Numbered from the stretch's first letter, positions 1-10,029 are shown. The stretch is DNA of 64,000 bases from Aeromonas rivipollensis (GCF_010974825.1 NZ_JAAILA010000025.1:114080-178079); one strand, 5' to 3'. Numbers and translations are program-made. Notes: generated by a model from the sequence alone, not told the origin.

Positions 1-585
1 GAGTCAGGCATCATCCAGGGCCAGCTGATCGCCAAGCACTGGAAGGCACACCCTGAGTGGGATCTGAACAAGGACGGCGTCATCCAGTTCGTGCTGCTGA
101 AGGGCGAGCCGGGCCACCCGGATGCGGAAGCCCGCACCACCTACGTCGTCAAGACCCTGAATGACGGCGGCGTCAAGACAGAGCAGCTGCACATGGATAC
201 CGGTATGTGGGATACCGCCATGGCGAAAGACAAGATGGACGCCTGGATCTCCGGCCCCAACGCCAACAAGATCGAAGTGGTCATCGCCAACAACGACGGC
301 ATGGCAATGGGCGCTGTTGAATCCCTGAAAGCCCAGGGCAAGAGCGCCATCCCGGTATTCGGCGTCGATGCCCTGCCGGAAGCCCTGGCCATGGTCAAGA
401 GCGGTGCCATGGCGGGTACAGTGCTGAACGATGCGGCCAACCAGGCCAAGGCCACCTACGAGCTGACCAAGAACCTGGCGGAAGGCAAGCCGGCCGGTGA
501 AGGCACCAACTGGAAGATCGACAACAAGGTCGTGCGTGTTGCCTACGTGGGCGTTGATAAAGACAACCTGTCCCAATTCGAGTAA
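1..585 (+). CDS. mglB: MglB, galactose/glucose-binding periplasmic protein (3' part only)
   Basis: The reading frame is open from the first base and ends at 585, giving about 194 C-terminal residues; the signal peptide and first lobe lie outside the window. The sequence has the type-1 periplasmic binding fold: [17 protein letters not shown], then [12 protein letters not shown] and [14 protein letters not shown], all typical of MglB. It captures galactose or glucose for the MglAC transporter and, in enterics, also presents ligand to the Trg chemoreceptor. It is the first gene of mglBAC in this order and is followed by a stem-loop that probably lowers expression of the downstream genes relative to the binding protein. 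Family identity is firm because mglA and mglC follow directly. Confidence 0.95.
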   Translation, partial: ESGIIQGQLIAKHWKAHPEWDLNKDGVIQFVLLKGEPGHPDAEARTTYVVKTLNDGGVKTEQLHMDTGMWDTAMAKDKMDAWISGPNANKIEVVIANNDGMAMGAVESLKAQGKSAIPVFGVDALPEALAMVKSGAMAGTVLNDAANQAKATYELTKNLAEGKPAGEGTNWKIDNKVVRVAYVGVDKDNLSQFE

Positions 586-597
586 TTCCCCCCTCCA

Positions 598-626
598 GGG
601 CAAGGGAGATCCCCTTGCCCTTTTTT
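598..626 (+). terminator. Intercistronic stem-loop between mglB and mglA
   Basis: A 9-bp stem (GGGCAAGGG at 598-606 with CCCTTGCCC at 612-620) is followed by six T residues at 621-626. It looks like an intrinsic terminator, but mglA starts just after it, so it most likely acts as a partial terminator or 3'-end stabiliser that keeps MglB more abundant than the transporter. Confidence 0.75.
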
Positions 627-638
627 CAACCAGATGTG

Positions 639-2159
639 ATGGCTGATATGACAACACGGCAACAATCAGAATGGCTGTTGGAGATGATTGACGTCAGTAA
701 GAGCTTTCCTGGCGTCAAGGCACTCGATAATGTCAATTTACGGGTCCGTCCTCATTCTGTGCATGCGTTGATGGGCGAGAATGGCGCAGGAAAGTCCACG
801 CTGCTCAAGTGCCTGTTCGGCATCTACGAGAAGGATCAGGGCAAGATCTTCTTCAAGGGCGAGGAGGTCAACTTCACCTCTTCCAAAGAGGCGCTGGAAA
901 ATGGCGTATCCATGGTGCACCAGGAGCTGAACCTGGTATTGCAACGCACCGTGATGGACAACATGTGGCTAGGTCGCTATCCCACCAAGGGCTGGTTCAT
1001 CGACCACGGCAAGATGTATGACGACACCAAGCGCATCTTCGACGAGCTGGACATCGACATAGACCCCCGGGTCAAGGTCGGCACCCTCTCCGTCTCCCAG
1101 ATGCAGATGATCGAGATCGCCAAGGCATTCTCCTATGACGCCAAGATCGTCATCATGGACGAACCCACCTCCTCCCTGACCGAGAAAGAGGTCAACCACC
1201 TCTTCAAGATCATCAACAAGTTGAAGGACAAGGGGTGCGGCATCGTCTACATCTCCCACAAGATGGAAGAGATCTTCCAGCTCTGTGACGAGATCACCAT
1301 ATTGCGGGATGGCCAGTGGGTGGCGACCCAGCCGCTCGAGGGCATGACCATGGATCAGATCATCGGCATGATGGTCGGTCGTGAGTTGACCCAGCGCTTC
1401 CCGGAGAAAACCAACCAGCCGAAAGAGGTGATCCTCGAAGTCGAGCACCTGACGGCCAAGAACCAGCCTTCCATCAAGGACGTGAGCTTCAACCTGCACA
1501 AGGGGGAGATCCTCGGCATCGCCGGTCTGGTGGGGGCAAAGCGCACCGACATAGTCGAGACCCTGTTCGGCATCCGCGATCACAGCGACGGTGTCATCAA
1601 GTTGCACGGCAAGGAGGTCGCCAATCGCAACGCCCACGAGGCGATCCAGAACGGCTTCGCCCTGGTGACGGAGGAGCGCCGCTCCACCGGGATCTACTCC
1701 CGTCTCGATATCGCCTTCAACTCCCTGATCGCCAACATGGACAGCTACAAGGGATCCATGGGGCTGCTCAGCGACAACAAGATGAAGAGCGATACCCAGT
1801 GGGTCATCGACTCCATGCGGGTCAAGACACCGACCCAACAGACACAGATTGGCTCCCTCTCCGGGGGCAACCAGCAGAAGGTCATCATAGGCCGCTGGCT
1901 GCTGACCCAGCCGGAGATCCTGATGCTGGATGAACCGACCCGCGGCATAGACGTGGGCGCCAAGTTCGAGATCTATCAGCTCATCCTGGAGCTGGCGAAG
2001 AAGGACAAGGGCATCATCATCATCTCCTCCGAGATGCCTGAACTGCTGGGGATCACGGATCGCATCATGGTCATGAGCAATGGCCGGGTCGCGGGGATCG
2101 TCAACACCAAAGAAACTGACCAGAGCGAGATCCTGCGCCTGGCATCTCTGTACCTATAA
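639..2159 (+). CDS. mglA: MglA, galactose/methyl-galactoside ABC transporter ATPase
   Basis: MglA is the cytoplasmic ATPase that drives galactose import through MglC. It has two ABC domains in tandem. The first carries Walker [10 protein letters not shown] and [11 protein letters not shown]. The second has the degenerate P-loop GLVGAKRTD typical of MglA, the signature LSGGNQQK and [12 protein letters not shown]. The length of 506 residues from the ATG at 639 equals E. coli MglA. An in-frame TTG at 615 lies inside the preceding stem-loop and is unlikely; the ATG at 648 is an alternative. No strong ribosome-binding site precedes either ATG. mglC follows after 15 bases, so the genes are co-transcribed. 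Confidence 0.96.
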   Translation: MADMTTRQQSEWLLEMIDVSKSFPGVKALDNVNLRVRPHSVHALMGENGAGKSTLLKCLFGIYEKDQGKIFFKGEEVNFTSSKEALENGVSMVHQELNLVLQRTVMDNMWLGRYPTKGWFIDHGKMYDDTKRIFDELDIDIDPRVKVGTLSVSQMQMIEIAKAFSYDAKIVIMDEPTSSLTEKEVNHLFKIINKLKDKGCGIVYISHKMEEIFQLCDEITILRDGQWVATQPLEGMTMDQIIGMMVGRELTQRFPEKTNQPKEVILEVEHLTAKNQPSIKDVSFNLHKGEILGIAGLVGAKRTDIVETLFGIRDHSDGVIKLHGKEVANRNAHEAIQNGFALVTEERRSTGIYSRLDIAFNSLIANMDSYKGSMGLLSDNKMKSDTQWVIDSMRVKTPTQQTQIGSLSGGNQQKVIIGRWLLTQPEILMLDEPTRGIDVGAKFEIYQLILELAKKDKGIIIISSEMPELLGITDRIMVMSNGRVAGIVNTKETDQSEILRLASLYL

Positions 2160-2174
2160 AGACAGGAAGACATT

Positions 2175-3185
2175 ATGGAGTCGGCTAAAAATTTCAATCT
2201 GATGCAGGCGCTCAAAGAGAACGCCATCTACTTGGTGCTGCTGGTGTTGCTCATGATCATAGTGATCCAGGAGCCCTCCTTCCTCAGCCTCACCAACCTC
2301 AGCAACATACTGACCCAGTCCTCGGTGCGGGTCATCATAGCCCTCGGGGTGGCGGGCATCATCATCACCCAGGGCACGGATCTCTCGGCCGGTCGTCAGG
2401 TCGGTCTGGCGGCGCTGATCGCGGCCACCATGCTGCAGGCGCTGACCAACGTCAACAAGGTGTTCCCCAGTCTGGGTGAAGTGCCCATTCCTGTGGTGAT
2501 CCTGCTGGTGTGTGCTGTGGGTGCCCTGATCGGTCTGGTCAACGGCCTGATCGTTGCCTACCTGAACGTGACGCCCTTCATCACCACCCTGGGCACCATG
2601 ATCATCGTCTACGGCATCAACTCCCTCTACTTTGACTCTGTAGGTGCCTCCCCGGTGGCTGGCTTCGACCCCCGCTTCTCCAGCTTCGCGCAGGGCTTTA
2701 TCCGGATAGGGGGATTCAAGCTTTCGTATCTCACTTTCTATGCGGCCATCGCCAGCGTCTTCGTCTGGGTGCTGTGGAACAAGACCCGCTTCGGCAAGAA
2801 CATCTTCGCCATCGGCGGCAACCCGGAAGCCGCCAAGGTCTCCGGCGTCAACGTCGCCGTCAACCTGGTGATGATCTACGCCCTGGCCGGCGTCTTCTAC
2901 GCCTTCGGCGGCATGCTGGAAGCGGGCCGCATCGGCAGCGCCACCAACAACCTCGGCTTCATGTATGAACTCGATGCCATCGCGGCCTGCGTGGTGGGCG
3001 GTGTCTCCTTTGCCGGTGGTGTGGGGACTGTCGCCGGTGTCATCACAGGGGTGCTCATCTTCACCCTGATCAACTACGGCTTGACCTACATAGGGGTCAG
3101 CCCCTACTGGCAGTTCATCATCAAGGGCGGCATCATCATTCTTGCCGTGGCCCTGGACTCCATGAAGTACGCCAAGAAGAAGTAA
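2175..3185 (+). CDS. mglC: MglC, galactose/methyl-galactoside ABC transporter permease
   Basis: This 336-residue inner-membrane permease forms the translocation pore for MglBA. It is strongly hydrophobic with about ten membrane segments and carries the BPD_transp_2 hallmark [14 protein letters not shown] early and the conserved [31 protein letters not shown] stretch that contacts the ATPase. Length matches E. coli MglC. The start ATG follows an AGGAAG ribosome-binding site. A weak hairpin follows the gene, and the next gene, a chemoreceptor, begins only 58 bases later. Confidence 0.96.
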   Translation: MESAKNFNLMQALKENAIYLVLLVLLMIIVIQEPSFLSLTNLSNILTQSSVRVIIALGVAGIIITQGTDLSAGRQVGLAALIAATMLQALTNVNKVFPSLGEVPIPVVILLVCAVGALIGLVNGLIVAYLNVTPFITTLGTMIIVYGINSLYFDSVGASPVAGFDPRFSSFAQGFIRIGGFKLSYLTFYAAIASVFVWVLWNKTRFGKNIFAIGGNPEAAKVSGVNVAVNLVMIYALAGVFYAFGGMLEAGRIGSATNNLGFMYELDAIAACVVGGVSFAGGVGTVAGVITGVLIFTLINYGLTYIGVSPYWQFIIKGGIIILAVALDSMKYAKKK

Positions 3186-3197
3186 GCATTGGCAGAG

Positions 3198-3224
3198 AGG
3201 GTCGGACATGTTCCGGCCCTTTCT
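3198..3224 (+). terminator. Weak stem-loop after mglC
   Basis: AGGG(T)CGGA at 3198-3206 can pair with TCCG(G)CCCT at 3212-3220 with one G-T wobble, followed by TTTCT. The short U tract suggests incomplete termination, which would leave some read-through into the downstream chemoreceptor. Confidence 0.45.
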
Positions 3225-3243
3225 ACTTGGAGGGACCCACCCC

Positions 3244-4977
3244 ATGCCATTCAAAGTCAAAATCAACGTCCTGCTGCTGCTCGCCATCCTGGTCACCATC
3301 GGCACCGCCTGGTTCAGCGTCAATCACTTCATCAGTGGCTATATCCGCACCCAGGCGACCCAGAACATCAACGAGCAGATCACCCTGGTCAAGGAGAAGC
3401 TGGCCGGTGACATCAACCAGAAGGTGCTGCTGGCGGCGAACCTCAACCTCGGGGTGACCAGCGTCAAGAAAGCGCTGCAGGAGACCGGCTTTCACAACAT
3501 CGTCAAACTGATCGGCGACATGGCGTTCGACGTTAACGGAGTCATCGACGACAAGGCCAGGGTTGAAGCCCTGCGCAAGCTGATCCCCGCCGCCAACAAC
3601 CAGATCACCGTCAGCTCGCTGGAGCAGCTGGACGGCAAGCCGGTCATCTCCATCCTGGTGCCCAGGGGTGCCGATTCCGCCTACCTCTACTACCTCGACA
3701 TGAGCGAGTTCAAGGCGCTGCTGGCCAAGGTAAGCGGGGAGGGGCGCTACTTCTCCCTTGCGGACAGTCAGGGTCAGGTGCTCTACAGCAGCAAACCCCA
3801 GGGAGAGAGCGAGTCTCGCCCCAACCAGCTGGATATCCGTGGCAGCCAGTGGACCCTGACCGGTTACGTGGACCTCGATTACATCCGGTCCATGACCCAG
3901 GCGCTCAACGGCAAGATCACCCTGGCCCTGCTCGGGGTTGCGGCCCTGGTGCTGGTGATCTCCATGGTGGCCCTCAACCTGGCCTACCGCCCCATCCTCT
4001 CCCTGCGCGATCTGGTGCAGGAGCTGTCCCGGGGCAGCGGCGATCTGACCCGCCGCCTGACGGTGACCAGCAAGGATGATCTCGGCCAGATCTCGGCCGG
4101 CATCAACCGCTTCATCGAGCGGCTGCAGGAGATGATGGGAGAAGTGCGGGAAGCCAGCGGCCAGCTCAACGAAGGGATCTCGGGTCTGGCCAGGCAGACG
4201 GGCTCGGCCCAGGGGCTGCTGGCCGAGCATGTGCGAGAGACGGAGCAGGTGGTCACCGCCATCAACGAGATGAGCCGTACCGCCGTCTCGGTATCGGAGA
4301 GCGCCGCCAGCACGGCCCAGCTGACCGGCCAGAGCCAGCAGCTCGCGAGCCAGTCGCGCCGGGTGGTGGATCAGGCCATGGCCAGCGTGACCGCCCTGGT
4401 GACAGAGGTGGAGGCCACGGCCCACTCCATCGCCGCCATGCAGCAGGATGTGCAGCAGATTGGCTCCATCCTGGGGGTCATCGGCAGCATAGCCGAGCAG
4501 ACCAACCTGCTGGCCCTCAACGCCGCCATAGAGGCCGCCCGGGCCGGTGAGCAGGGGCGCGGCTTTGCCGTGGTGGCCGACGAAGTGCGCTCCCTGGCGG
4601 GCCGTACCCAGCAGAGCACGGCCGAGATCCAGACCATGTTGACCCGGTTGCAGCGGGGGACCCAGACTGTGGTTGCGGCCATGGGTAACACCCGGCAGAG
4701 CTGTCAGGATGCGGCAGAGAACACCAGCAAGGTGAATGCGTCGCTGGATCTGATGGCGGGGGAAGTGGTGGAGATCAACGATCTCATCAGTCATATCGCG
4801 ACAGCGGCGGAGCAGCAGAGTGCGGTCGCCGAAGAGATCAACCGCAACATGAGCGCCATCGCCGAGGTGATCACCCAGCTCAAGGGCAATGGCGAGCGGA
4901 CGGTTGAGAGTTCGACCTCAATGCAGCACACCTATGACAGGCTGCGGGAGATAGTGGGACACTTCCGACTGGAGTAA
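3244..4977 (+). CDS. Methyl-accepting chemotaxis protein next to the mgl operon
   Basis: A 577-residue transmembrane chemoreceptor. A first membrane segment lies at about residues 7-27. A periplasmic sensor of about 190 residues follows, then a second membrane segment at about 230-250, a HAMP domain ([20 protein letters not shown]), and the coiled-coil signalling domain. The highly conserved hairpin tip reads [20 protein letters not shown]. The ATG at 3244 is chosen because GGAGGG lies 9 bases upstream; an earlier in-frame start at 3208 falls in the preceding stem-loop. Its position 58 bases behind mglC suggests a role in galactose taxis, possibly by reading MglB, but the ligand cannot be read from the sequence. 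No C-terminal CheR-tethering pentapeptide is seen. Confidence 0.93.
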   Translation: MPFKVKINVLLLLAILVTIGTAWFSVNHFISGYIRTQATQNINEQITLVKEKLAGDINQKVLLAANLNLGVTSVKKALQETGFHNIVKLIGDMAFDVNGVIDDKARVEALRKLIPAANNQITVSSLEQLDGKPVISILVPRGADSAYLYYLDMSEFKALLAKVSGEGRYFSLADSQGQVLYSSKPQGESESRPNQLDIRGSQWTLTGYVDLDYIRSMTQALNGKITLALLGVAALVLVISMVALNLAYRPILSLRDLVQELSRGSGDLTRRLTVTSKDDLGQISAGINRFIERLQEMMGEVREASGQLNEGISGLARQTGSAQGLLAEHVRETEQVVTAINEMSRTAVSVSESAASTAQLTGQSQQLASQSRRVVDQAMASVTALVTEVEATAHSIAAMQQDVQQIGSILGVIGSIAEQTNLLALNAAIEAARAGEQGRGFAVVADEVRSLAGRTQQSTAEIQTMLTRLQRGTQTVVAAMGNTRQSCQDAAENTSKVNASLDLMAGEVVEINDLISHIATAAEQQSAVAEEINRNMSAIAEVITQLKGNGERTVESSTSMQHTYDRLREIVGHFRLE

Positions 4978-5055
4978 GGTCGGTTGGACTGGTCGTGGGC
5001 ACCCTGGCCGCTGGCGCCAGGGTGGCAGCTCACAGGGAAAGTGTGAAAAATTCCC

Positions 5056-5087
5056 AAAAAAAGATGGGGGCGACTTGCGTCGCCCCC
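5056..5087 (-). terminator. Intrinsic terminator of csrB
   Basis: Read on the minus strand, GGGGGCGAC pairs with GTCGCCCCC (5066-5074 with 5079-5087) around a four-base loop. The A-run at 5056-5062 supplies the U tract. There is no T-run on the plus-strand side, so the terminator is oriented for the sRNA rather than for the upstream chemoreceptor gene. Confidence 0.88.
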
Positions 5088-5330
5088 GATAGTCTTATCG
5101 CTCATATCCTTGAACGAAGTTGCTCCCTGCAATCCCTGACTATACCTCTTCCTTTAGGTTTCCCCTTCCCAATCCTTTGGGGTGTCCTTTAGCCATCATG
5201 GCCTGACGAGTCATCCGTTCCCGTCGCACTTTCTCCGTCCTGGGAGGTGTCCTTTACCACATCCTGTGGTGAGTCCATTTGCCCAACCCTGGCAGCCAGT
5301 CTTCCTGACCGACTTCATTGCGTCCGTGCA
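5056..5330 (-). ncRNA. csrB: CsrB-family small RNA that sequesters CsrA
   Basis: The minus strand of this non-coding stretch holds about 17 GGA motifs in roughly 275 bases, several in hairpin loops (for example CCACAGGATGTGG). Segments read almost as E. coli CsrB: AAAGGACACCTCC followed by a GGA-containing hairpin, GTCAGGAAG, and GCAGGGAGCAAC near the 3' end. It ends in a strong hairpin plus seven U residues. CsrB RNAs bind many CsrA dimers and so relieve CsrA repression; in the family, transcription depends on the GacA/UvrY response regulator. The 5' end near 5330 is inferred from a TATAGT -10 element. No protein-coding potential is evident here. Confidence 0.88.
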
Positions 5331-5336
5331 GGAGTA

Positions 5337-5364
5337 ACTATAAGGATTTCCCGGGGGACGACAA
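5337..5364 (-). promoter_or_regulatory. Predicted csrB promoter
   Basis: On the minus strand a TATAGT -10 (5337-5342) is preceded at 16 bp by TTGTCG (5359-5364). Further upstream (about 5365-5450) the DNA is AT-rich and holds inverted repeats such as TTTCTCGAGAAA. These are candidate regulator sites, but I cannot assign one to GacA/UvrY with confidence. Confidence 0.55.
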
Positions 5365-5781
5365 CGGCATGTTGAAAAACGTTTTTTCGAAACTCGTTTC
5401 TCGAGAAATGATAATGATGTTATTTCGTTGTAAATCATTTAGTTGTGATTTTTAAGTGCGGTTTTTTTGCTCCTATCTTCCGACTATGGCGAGAATTTTT
5501 GAGGCGCTTCGCTTACGTCCTCCATGGCGAATGTCTCACAGCTCGTTTAACTGAGGTTCAGAAAAGTCACCAGGGTCAGAGTCGATCGCAGATAGGTGAG
5601 CCGGGGCCGTCAGCATCCAGGGTCAGAGGCACCTGTGCCAGGACGGGTTGAGGGGGGAACACAGAGGGTTGCATGGGGTTGCTGGCCGGAAGTGGCTAAA
5701 AGGAGCGGGCTTCGGGGGAGGGGTATGCCGGTGTGGGGAACTGACAACCCAGGAGGAGGCGTCCTCCCCCTGGGGGCAGTA
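5365..5781. other. Intergenic region upstream of csrB, no gene seen
   Basis: No convincing reading frame is present on either strand. The part next to csrB is AT-rich and probably regulatory. The distal part is GC-rich, and an imperfect hairpin at about 5748-5774 lies just downstream of the small minus-strand gene that ends at 5782 and could end its transcript. Confidence 0.5.
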
Positions 5782-5958
5782 TCAATGGTGCTGCTGGCCG
5801 CCATGCTGTTGGCACAGATAGGCGGGGAGCAGCTTCTGGGGGGACTGGTCAACATGGCACACCACCAGCGGTATGGCGGGAGCACCTTGGGCCTGAACCA
5901 GGGTCGGGGCCATGGGCAGAACCAGGGCGACCAGTAGAAACAGCGATTTGATCTTCAT
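5782..5958 (-). CDS. Small secreted protein of 58 residues, function unknown
   Basis: The predicted protein starts with a clean Sec signal peptide (MKIKSLFLLVALVLPMAP, cleavage probable after TLVQA-Q). The mature part of only about 35 residues has two cysteines (VVCHVD and YLCQQH) and ends QQHGGQQHH. The start is well supported by GGAGATAACC directly before the ATG; a longer frame to 6135 runs into non-coding sequence. The two cysteines could form a disulfide, and the terminal histidines might bind metal, but this is speculation. I do not recognise a family. Confidence 0.6.
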   Translation of the reverse strand: MKIKSLFLLVALVLPMAPTLVQAQGAPAIPLVVCHVDQSPQKLLPAYLCQQHGGQQHH

Positions 5959-6149
5959 GGTTATCTCCTTGGTGATAGAAAATAGCGTGATCCTGATCAC
6001 TTTCTGAGTTAAGGCGAACCCGGGAGTGGCGCAAGGTGGCGCAATAAATTCAACTAATGAAAAAACTTTAAAACCGGGATGCAATGGCGCTGGTGAGAAA
6101 AGCATCGCCAGGATGCGCTCAGAATGCATATCCATATAAAGGAGATGCG

Positions 6150-6362
6150 ATGAGCACCCTGATACGGAGGGCTGCCCGTGCGGGTTGGCGCCGATGCCAT
6201 GATCTGGGACAAGAGATGGATTATTCAGGCGAAGGGATGAAGATGACTATTTATGTGGTGAGTGGCGGGAGTATTTATGAGGATAAATGCATGGATGAGC
6301 GTATAAAATTCAAACAAAAAATAAAATCCATCCATGCCAATGATTTTATTGATTATTTTTAA
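6150..6362 (+). CDS. Possible small protein of 70 residues, unrecognised
   Basis: An ATG at 6150 follows AAAGGAGATGCG, a good ribosome-binding site, and opens a 70-codon frame. The N-terminal half is basic and the C-terminal half turns AT-rich (KFKQKIKSIHANDFIDYF), unlike the GC-rich coding style of the neighbourhood. There is no signal peptide or membrane segment and no recognisable domain. It may be a real horizontally acquired small gene or a chance frame; the ribosome-binding site is the only strong support. Confidence 0.3.
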   Translation: MSTLIRRAARAGWRRCHDLGQEMDYSGEGMKMTIYVVSGGSIYEDKCMDERIKFKQKIKSIHANDFIDYF

Positions 6363-6705
6363 TTGTTCATATCCATTTGTAGATATCTGGCATGAATGAA
6401 AACGGTATCTTGGTGAAATAAAACCTGCCCTTATTGCGTCGTTATGCGGCAGGCGTTAATGAGTAAATGTCATTTATGTAAACTCCATCATAAATTAACT
6501 CCTGATTTTATTCAGTCTCGAGTGAATGTGATCAATGTCTAAGTTTGTGGTGATTGCTAGTCCTAACCTCTGTCACGAAAGGCAAGGGCAGGATAGAACA
6601 CAAGCCGAGTACCCTACATAAAGAATATCCCGCCTTAGCCACGAGCCAGAATAGAAGGAATCTATTCAATCACTCGCAGGGACCACTGCTAGACGGAATA
6701 TAATC
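6363..6705. other. AT-rich upstream region of the arc operon
   Basis: This 340-base stretch is markedly AT-rich and non-coding. It must carry the arcACBD promoter. Around 6523-6537 there is GTGAATGTGATCAATGTC, which contains half-sites resembling CRP/FNR elements (TGTGA; TTGAT on the other strand). Isolated TGAAT and ATTCA half-boxes resemble ArgR sites, but no full 18-bp ARG box is seen. Oxygen and arginine control is expected from the pathway but is not proven here. Confidence 0.4.
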
Positions 6706-7926
6706 ATGAGCAAATTTTATGTAGGTTCTGAAGTTGGCCAATTGCGCCGCGTCATGCTGCACCGCCCCAACCTCAGTCTGAAGCGCCTGACCCCTTCCAA
6801 CTGCCAGGATCTGCTGTTCGACGATGTCCTGTCCGTTGAACGTGCCGGTCAGGAGCACGACAAATTCGCTCAGGTACTGCGCGATCAGAATGTCGAAGTC
6901 TTCCTGCTGACCAACCTGCTGGCCGAAACCCTGGATGTGCCGGAAGCCAAAGCCTGGCTGCTGCAACACCAGGTCTCCGATTATCGCCTCGGCACCGCAC
7001 TGGCCAATGACGTGCGCTGCTTCCTGGCTGACATGCCGCACCGCGAGCTGGCCCGCATCCTCTCCGGTGGCCTGACCTACTCAGAGATGCCCTTCAGCGG
7101 CGTCAACATGGTAGTGGGCATGCACGCTCCGACCGACTTCATCATAGAGCCGCTGCCCAACCACCTCTTTACCCGTGATACCTCCTGCTGGGTTTACGGT
7201 GGCGTCTCCATCAACCCCATGGCCAAGGCCGCCCGTCGCCGCGAAACCAACCATGTGAAGGCCATCTACCGCTGGCACCCGCAGTTCGCCGGTCAGGACT
7301 TCATCAAGTACTTCGGTGACGAGGATCGTGACTACGACAACTCCACCATCGAAGGGGGGGATGTCCTGGTCATCGGCCGTGGCGCCGTGCTCATCGGCAT
7401 GTCCGAGCGCACCACGCCGCAAGGGGTGGAACACCTGGCCCGCGGCCTGTTCAAGCACGGTCAGGCCAAACAGGTCATCGCCATGCAACTGCCGAAACAC
7501 CGCAGCTGCATGCACCTGGATACCGTCATGACCCACATGGACATAGACACCTTCTCCGTCTATCCGGAGGTCATCCGCAAGGATGTGAATTGCTGGAGCC
7601 TGACTCCGGGCGGCGCCACCGGCATGAACATCAAGGAAGAGGGCTACTTCGTCACCGCCATCGAGAAGGCGCTGGGTGTGGATCAGCTCAAGCTCATCAC
7701 CACAGGTGGTGACAGCTTCGAGGCCGAGCGCGAGCAGTGGAACGATGCCAACAACGTGCTGACAGTGCGTCCCGGCGTGGTGGTGGGTTACGAGCGCAAC
7801 ACCTACACCAACGAGAAGTACGACAAGGCCGGCATCACAGTGCTGCCCATCCCGGGTGAAGAGCTGGGACGTGGTCGCGGCGGCGCCCGCTGCATGAGCT
7901 GCCCGATGGAACGTGACGGCATCTGA
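6706..7926 (+). CDS. arcA: ArcA, arginine deiminase
   Basis: ArcA hydrolyses L-arginine to citrulline and ammonia, the first step of the arginine deiminase pathway. The 406-residue protein shows the family signatures: [28 protein letters not shown] and the C-terminal GGARCMSCP with the nucleophilic cysteine at about residue 396. The length is standard. It is the first gene of arcA-arcC-arcB-antiporter, and a GC-rich inverted repeat separates it from arcC. In the family the pathway yields ATP anaerobically and neutralises acid with ammonia. Confidence 0.97.
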   Translation: MSKFYVGSEVGQLRRVMLHRPNLSLKRLTPSNCQDLLFDDVLSVERAGQEHDKFAQVLRDQNVEVFLLTNLLAETLDVPEAKAWLLQHQVSDYRLGTALANDVRCFLADMPHRELARILSGGLTYSEMPFSGVNMVVGMHAPTDFIIEPLPNHLFTRDTSCWVYGGVSINPMAKAARRRETNHVKAIYRWHPQFAGQDFIKYFGDEDRDYDNSTIEGGDVLVIGRGAVLIGMSERTTPQGVEHLARGLFKHGQAKQVIAMQLPKHRSCMHLDTVMTHMDIDTFSVYPEVIRKDVNCWSLTPGGATGMNIKEEGYFVTAIEKALGVDQLKLITTGGDSFEAEREQWNDANNVLTVRPGVVVGYERNTYTNEKYDKAGITVLPIPGEELGRGRGGARCMSCPMERDGI

Positions 7927-7935
7927 CAAGACGGC

Positions 7936-7961
7936 GTGGCGCCGGCAGAGGCTGGCGCCAC
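7936..7961 (+). repeat. Intercistronic inverted repeat arcA-arcC
   Basis: GTGGCGCC (7936-7943) and GGCGCCAC (7954-7961) form an 8-bp perfect stem with no U tract. It is likely an mRNA-stabilising hairpin rather than a terminator, consistent with differing ArcA and ArcC levels within one operon. Confidence 0.6.
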
Positions 7962-7988
7962 ACACACCAAGACTCGAGAGTAACACTC

Positions 7989-8915
7989 ATGAAAAAACCA
8001 ACTGTCGTCGTCGCCCTGGGTGGCAATGCCCTGCTCCGTCGTGGCGAGCCCCTTGAAGCTGACATTCAGCGCAAGAACATAGCGACCGCCGCCAAGACCA
8101 TCGCCCTGATAGCTCAGGAGTACAACGTGGTGCTGGTGCACGGCAACGGCCCGCAAGTCGGCCTGCTGGCCCTGCAGAACAGCGCCTATACCAAGGTCTC
8201 CCCCTATCCCCTGGATGTGCTGGGCGCCGAGTCCCAGGGCATGATCGGCTACATGCTGATCCAGGAGCTGAAAAACCTGATGCCGAGCCGCAACGTCACC
8301 GCGCTGCTGACCCAGGTGCAGGTCGACCCCAAGGATCCGGCCTTCGCCAATCCGACCAAGTTTATCGGCCCCGTCTATGAGGAAGCCGAAGCCCGCGCCC
8401 TGGCGGCCGAGAAGCAGTGGAGCGTCAAGGCCGACGGCAAGTTCTTCCGCCGCGTGGTGCCGTCCCCGCTGCCCCAGCGCATCGTCGAAGGCGACGCCAT
8501 CGAAACCCTGATCGCCCAGGGCCACCTCATCATCTGTACCGGTGGTGGCGGCATTCCGGTGACCTGGGATGGCCAGTGCCTGACCGGCATCGAAGCGGTG
8601 ATCGACAAAGACATGTCCGCCGCCTACCTGGCCAGACAGATCAAGGCCGATGCCCTGCTGATCCTGACCGATGCCGATGCCGTCTACCTGGATTGGGGCA
8701 AGCCGACCCAGCACCCGCTGCGGGTCACCAGCCCGGATGAACTGGCTGGCGTCAAGTTCGATGCCGGCTCCATGGGGCCCAAGGTCGAAGCCTCCTGCGA
8801 ATTCGTCAAGGCAACCGGCGGCATGGTCGGGATCGGTTCCCTGGAAGATGGCCTCGCCATCCTCAAGGGGGAAGCCGGCACCAATATAGTCGCCACCCAT
8901 ACCGTGAATGCTTGA
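7989..8915 (+). CDS. arcC: ArcC, carbamate kinase
   Basis: ArcC transfers the phosphate of carbamoyl phosphate to ADP, giving ATP, carbonate and ammonia. The 308-residue protein opens with the amino-acid-kinase motif [10 protein letters not shown]. It carries [21 protein letters not shown] and [16 protein letters not shown], the normal carbamate kinase pattern, and ends with a glycine-rich [12 protein letters not shown]. It is the ATP-yielding step of the pathway and lies 62 bases behind arcA. The gene order arcA-arcC-arcB differs from the more usual arcABC order. Confidence 0.96.
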   Translation: MKKPTVVVALGGNALLRRGEPLEADIQRKNIATAAKTIALIAQEYNVVLVHGNGPQVGLLALQNSAYTKVSPYPLDVLGAESQGMIGYMLIQELKNLMPSRNVTALLTQVQVDPKDPAFANPTKFIGPVYEEAEARALAAEKQWSVKADGKFFRRVVPSPLPQRIVEGDAIETLIAQGHLIICTGGGGIPVTWDGQCLTGIEAVIDKDMSAAYLARQIKADALLILTDADAVYLDWGKPTQHPLRVTSPDELAGVKFDAGSMGPKVEASCEFVKATGGMVGIGSLEDGLAILKGEAGTNIVATHTVNA

Positions 8916-8985
8916 GTCGTTGAATCACTGCGTAGTTAACAACACTGCCCGAATTGGTCTGACACAAATATAGAGAGAACTCATC

Positions 8986-9990
8986 ATGGCTTTTAATCTG
9001 CGTAACCGTAACTTCCTGAAACTGCTGGACTTCACCCCGCGCGAAATCCAATACATGATCGATCTGGCCATCGACCTGAAAAAAGCCAAATACGGTGGCT
9101 ATGAGCGCAAGCATCTGACCGGCAAGAATATCGCCCTCATCTTCGAGAAGACCTCCACCCGCACCCGCTGCGCCTTTGAAGTGGCGGCTTTCGACCAGGG
9201 CGCCCAGGTCTCCTACCTTGGCCCAAGCGGTTCCCAGATTGGTCACAAGGAGTCTATGAAGGACACCGCTCGTGTGCTGGGCCGCATGTATGACGGCATC
9301 GAATACCGTGGCTATGGCCAGGAAATCGTGGAAGAGCTGGGCGCCCATGCCGGCGTCCCGGTCTGGAACGGCCTGACCAACGAATTCCACCCGACCCAGA
9401 TCCTGGCCGACTTCATGACCATGCTGGAGCACGGCAAGGGCAAGCGTCTGGATCAGATCAAGTTCGCCTACCTGGGTGATGCCCGCAACAACATGGGCAA
9501 CTCCCTGATGGTCGGCGCCGCCAAGATGGGCATGGACATCCGTCTGGTTGCGCCGAAAGCCTTCTGGCCGGAAGAGGAGCTGGTTGCCAAGTGCCGCCAG
9601 ATCGCCGAAGAGACAGGTGCGCGCATTCACCTGACCGAAGATGTGAAAGAGGGCGTGCTGGGTACCGACTTCCTCTACACCGACGTCTGGGTTTCCATGG
9701 GTGAAGCGAAGGAAGCCTGGGATCAACGGGTGAAACTGATGACCCCCTATCAGATCAACATGGACGTCATCAACGCCACCAAGAACCCGGATGTGAAGTT
9801 CATGCACTGCCTGCCGGCGTTCCACAACGATGAGACCACCATGGGCAAGGAAGTGGCTGACAAATATGGCATGAAGGGTCTGGAAGTGACCGAGGACGTG
9901 TTCGAATCCGAGCACAGCATAGTCTTCGACGAGGCCGAAAACCGGATGCACACCATCAAGGCAGTGATGGTGGCTACGCTGGGCGACTAA
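8986..9990 (+). CDS. arcB: ArcB, catabolic ornithine carbamoyltransferase
   Basis: The enzyme phosphorolyses citrulline to ornithine and carbamoyl phosphate. The carbamoyl-phosphate loop STRTR sits at residues 57-61 and the substrate loop HCLP at about 274-277. NEFHPTQ and GDARNNMG are also in place. The length of 334 residues equals E. coli ArgI, so catabolic rather than anabolic function is inferred from its position between arcC and the antiporter. It starts at ATG 8986 after an AGAGAGAACTC leader. Confidence 0.95.
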   Translation: MAFNLRNRNFLKLLDFTPREIQYMIDLAIDLKKAKYGGYERKHLTGKNIALIFEKTSTRTRCAFEVAAFDQGAQVSYLGPSGSQIGHKESMKDTARVLGRMYDGIEYRGYGQEIVEELGAHAGVPVWNGLTNEFHPTQILADFMTMLEHGKGKRLDQIKFAYLGDARNNMGNSLMVGAAKMGMDIRLVAPKAFWPEEELVAKCRQIAEETGARIHLTEDVKEGVLGTDFLYTDVWVSMGEAKEAWDQRVKLMTPYQINMDVINATKNPDVKFMHCLPAFHNDETTMGKEVADKYGMKGLEVTEDVFESEHSIVFDEAENRMHTIKAVMVATLGD

Positions 9991-10005
9991 GGTCGCAGTA
10001 GTGGT

Positions 10006-10029
10006 GCCGGGGGGTGACCCCCGGCTTTT
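10006..10029 (+). terminator. Stem-loop after arcB
   Basis: GCCGGGGG (10006-10013) pairs with CCCCCGGC (10018-10025) around GTGA, followed by TTTT. It would partly terminate transcription before the antiporter gene. Confidence 0.65.

Noticed and set aside
615..638. TTG start for mglA at 615
   Set aside because: It lies within the terminator-like stem and would add residues absent from MglA proteins.
5596..5937. Plus-strand frame of 113 codons between csrB and the arc region
   Set aside because: Low-complexity Gly/Arg content, no ribosome-binding site, and it overlaps the better supported small secreted protein on the other strand.
6480..6540. ArgR boxes upstream of arcA
   Set aside because: Only isolated TGAAT and ATTCA half-boxes are found; no 18-bp site with both halves in register.
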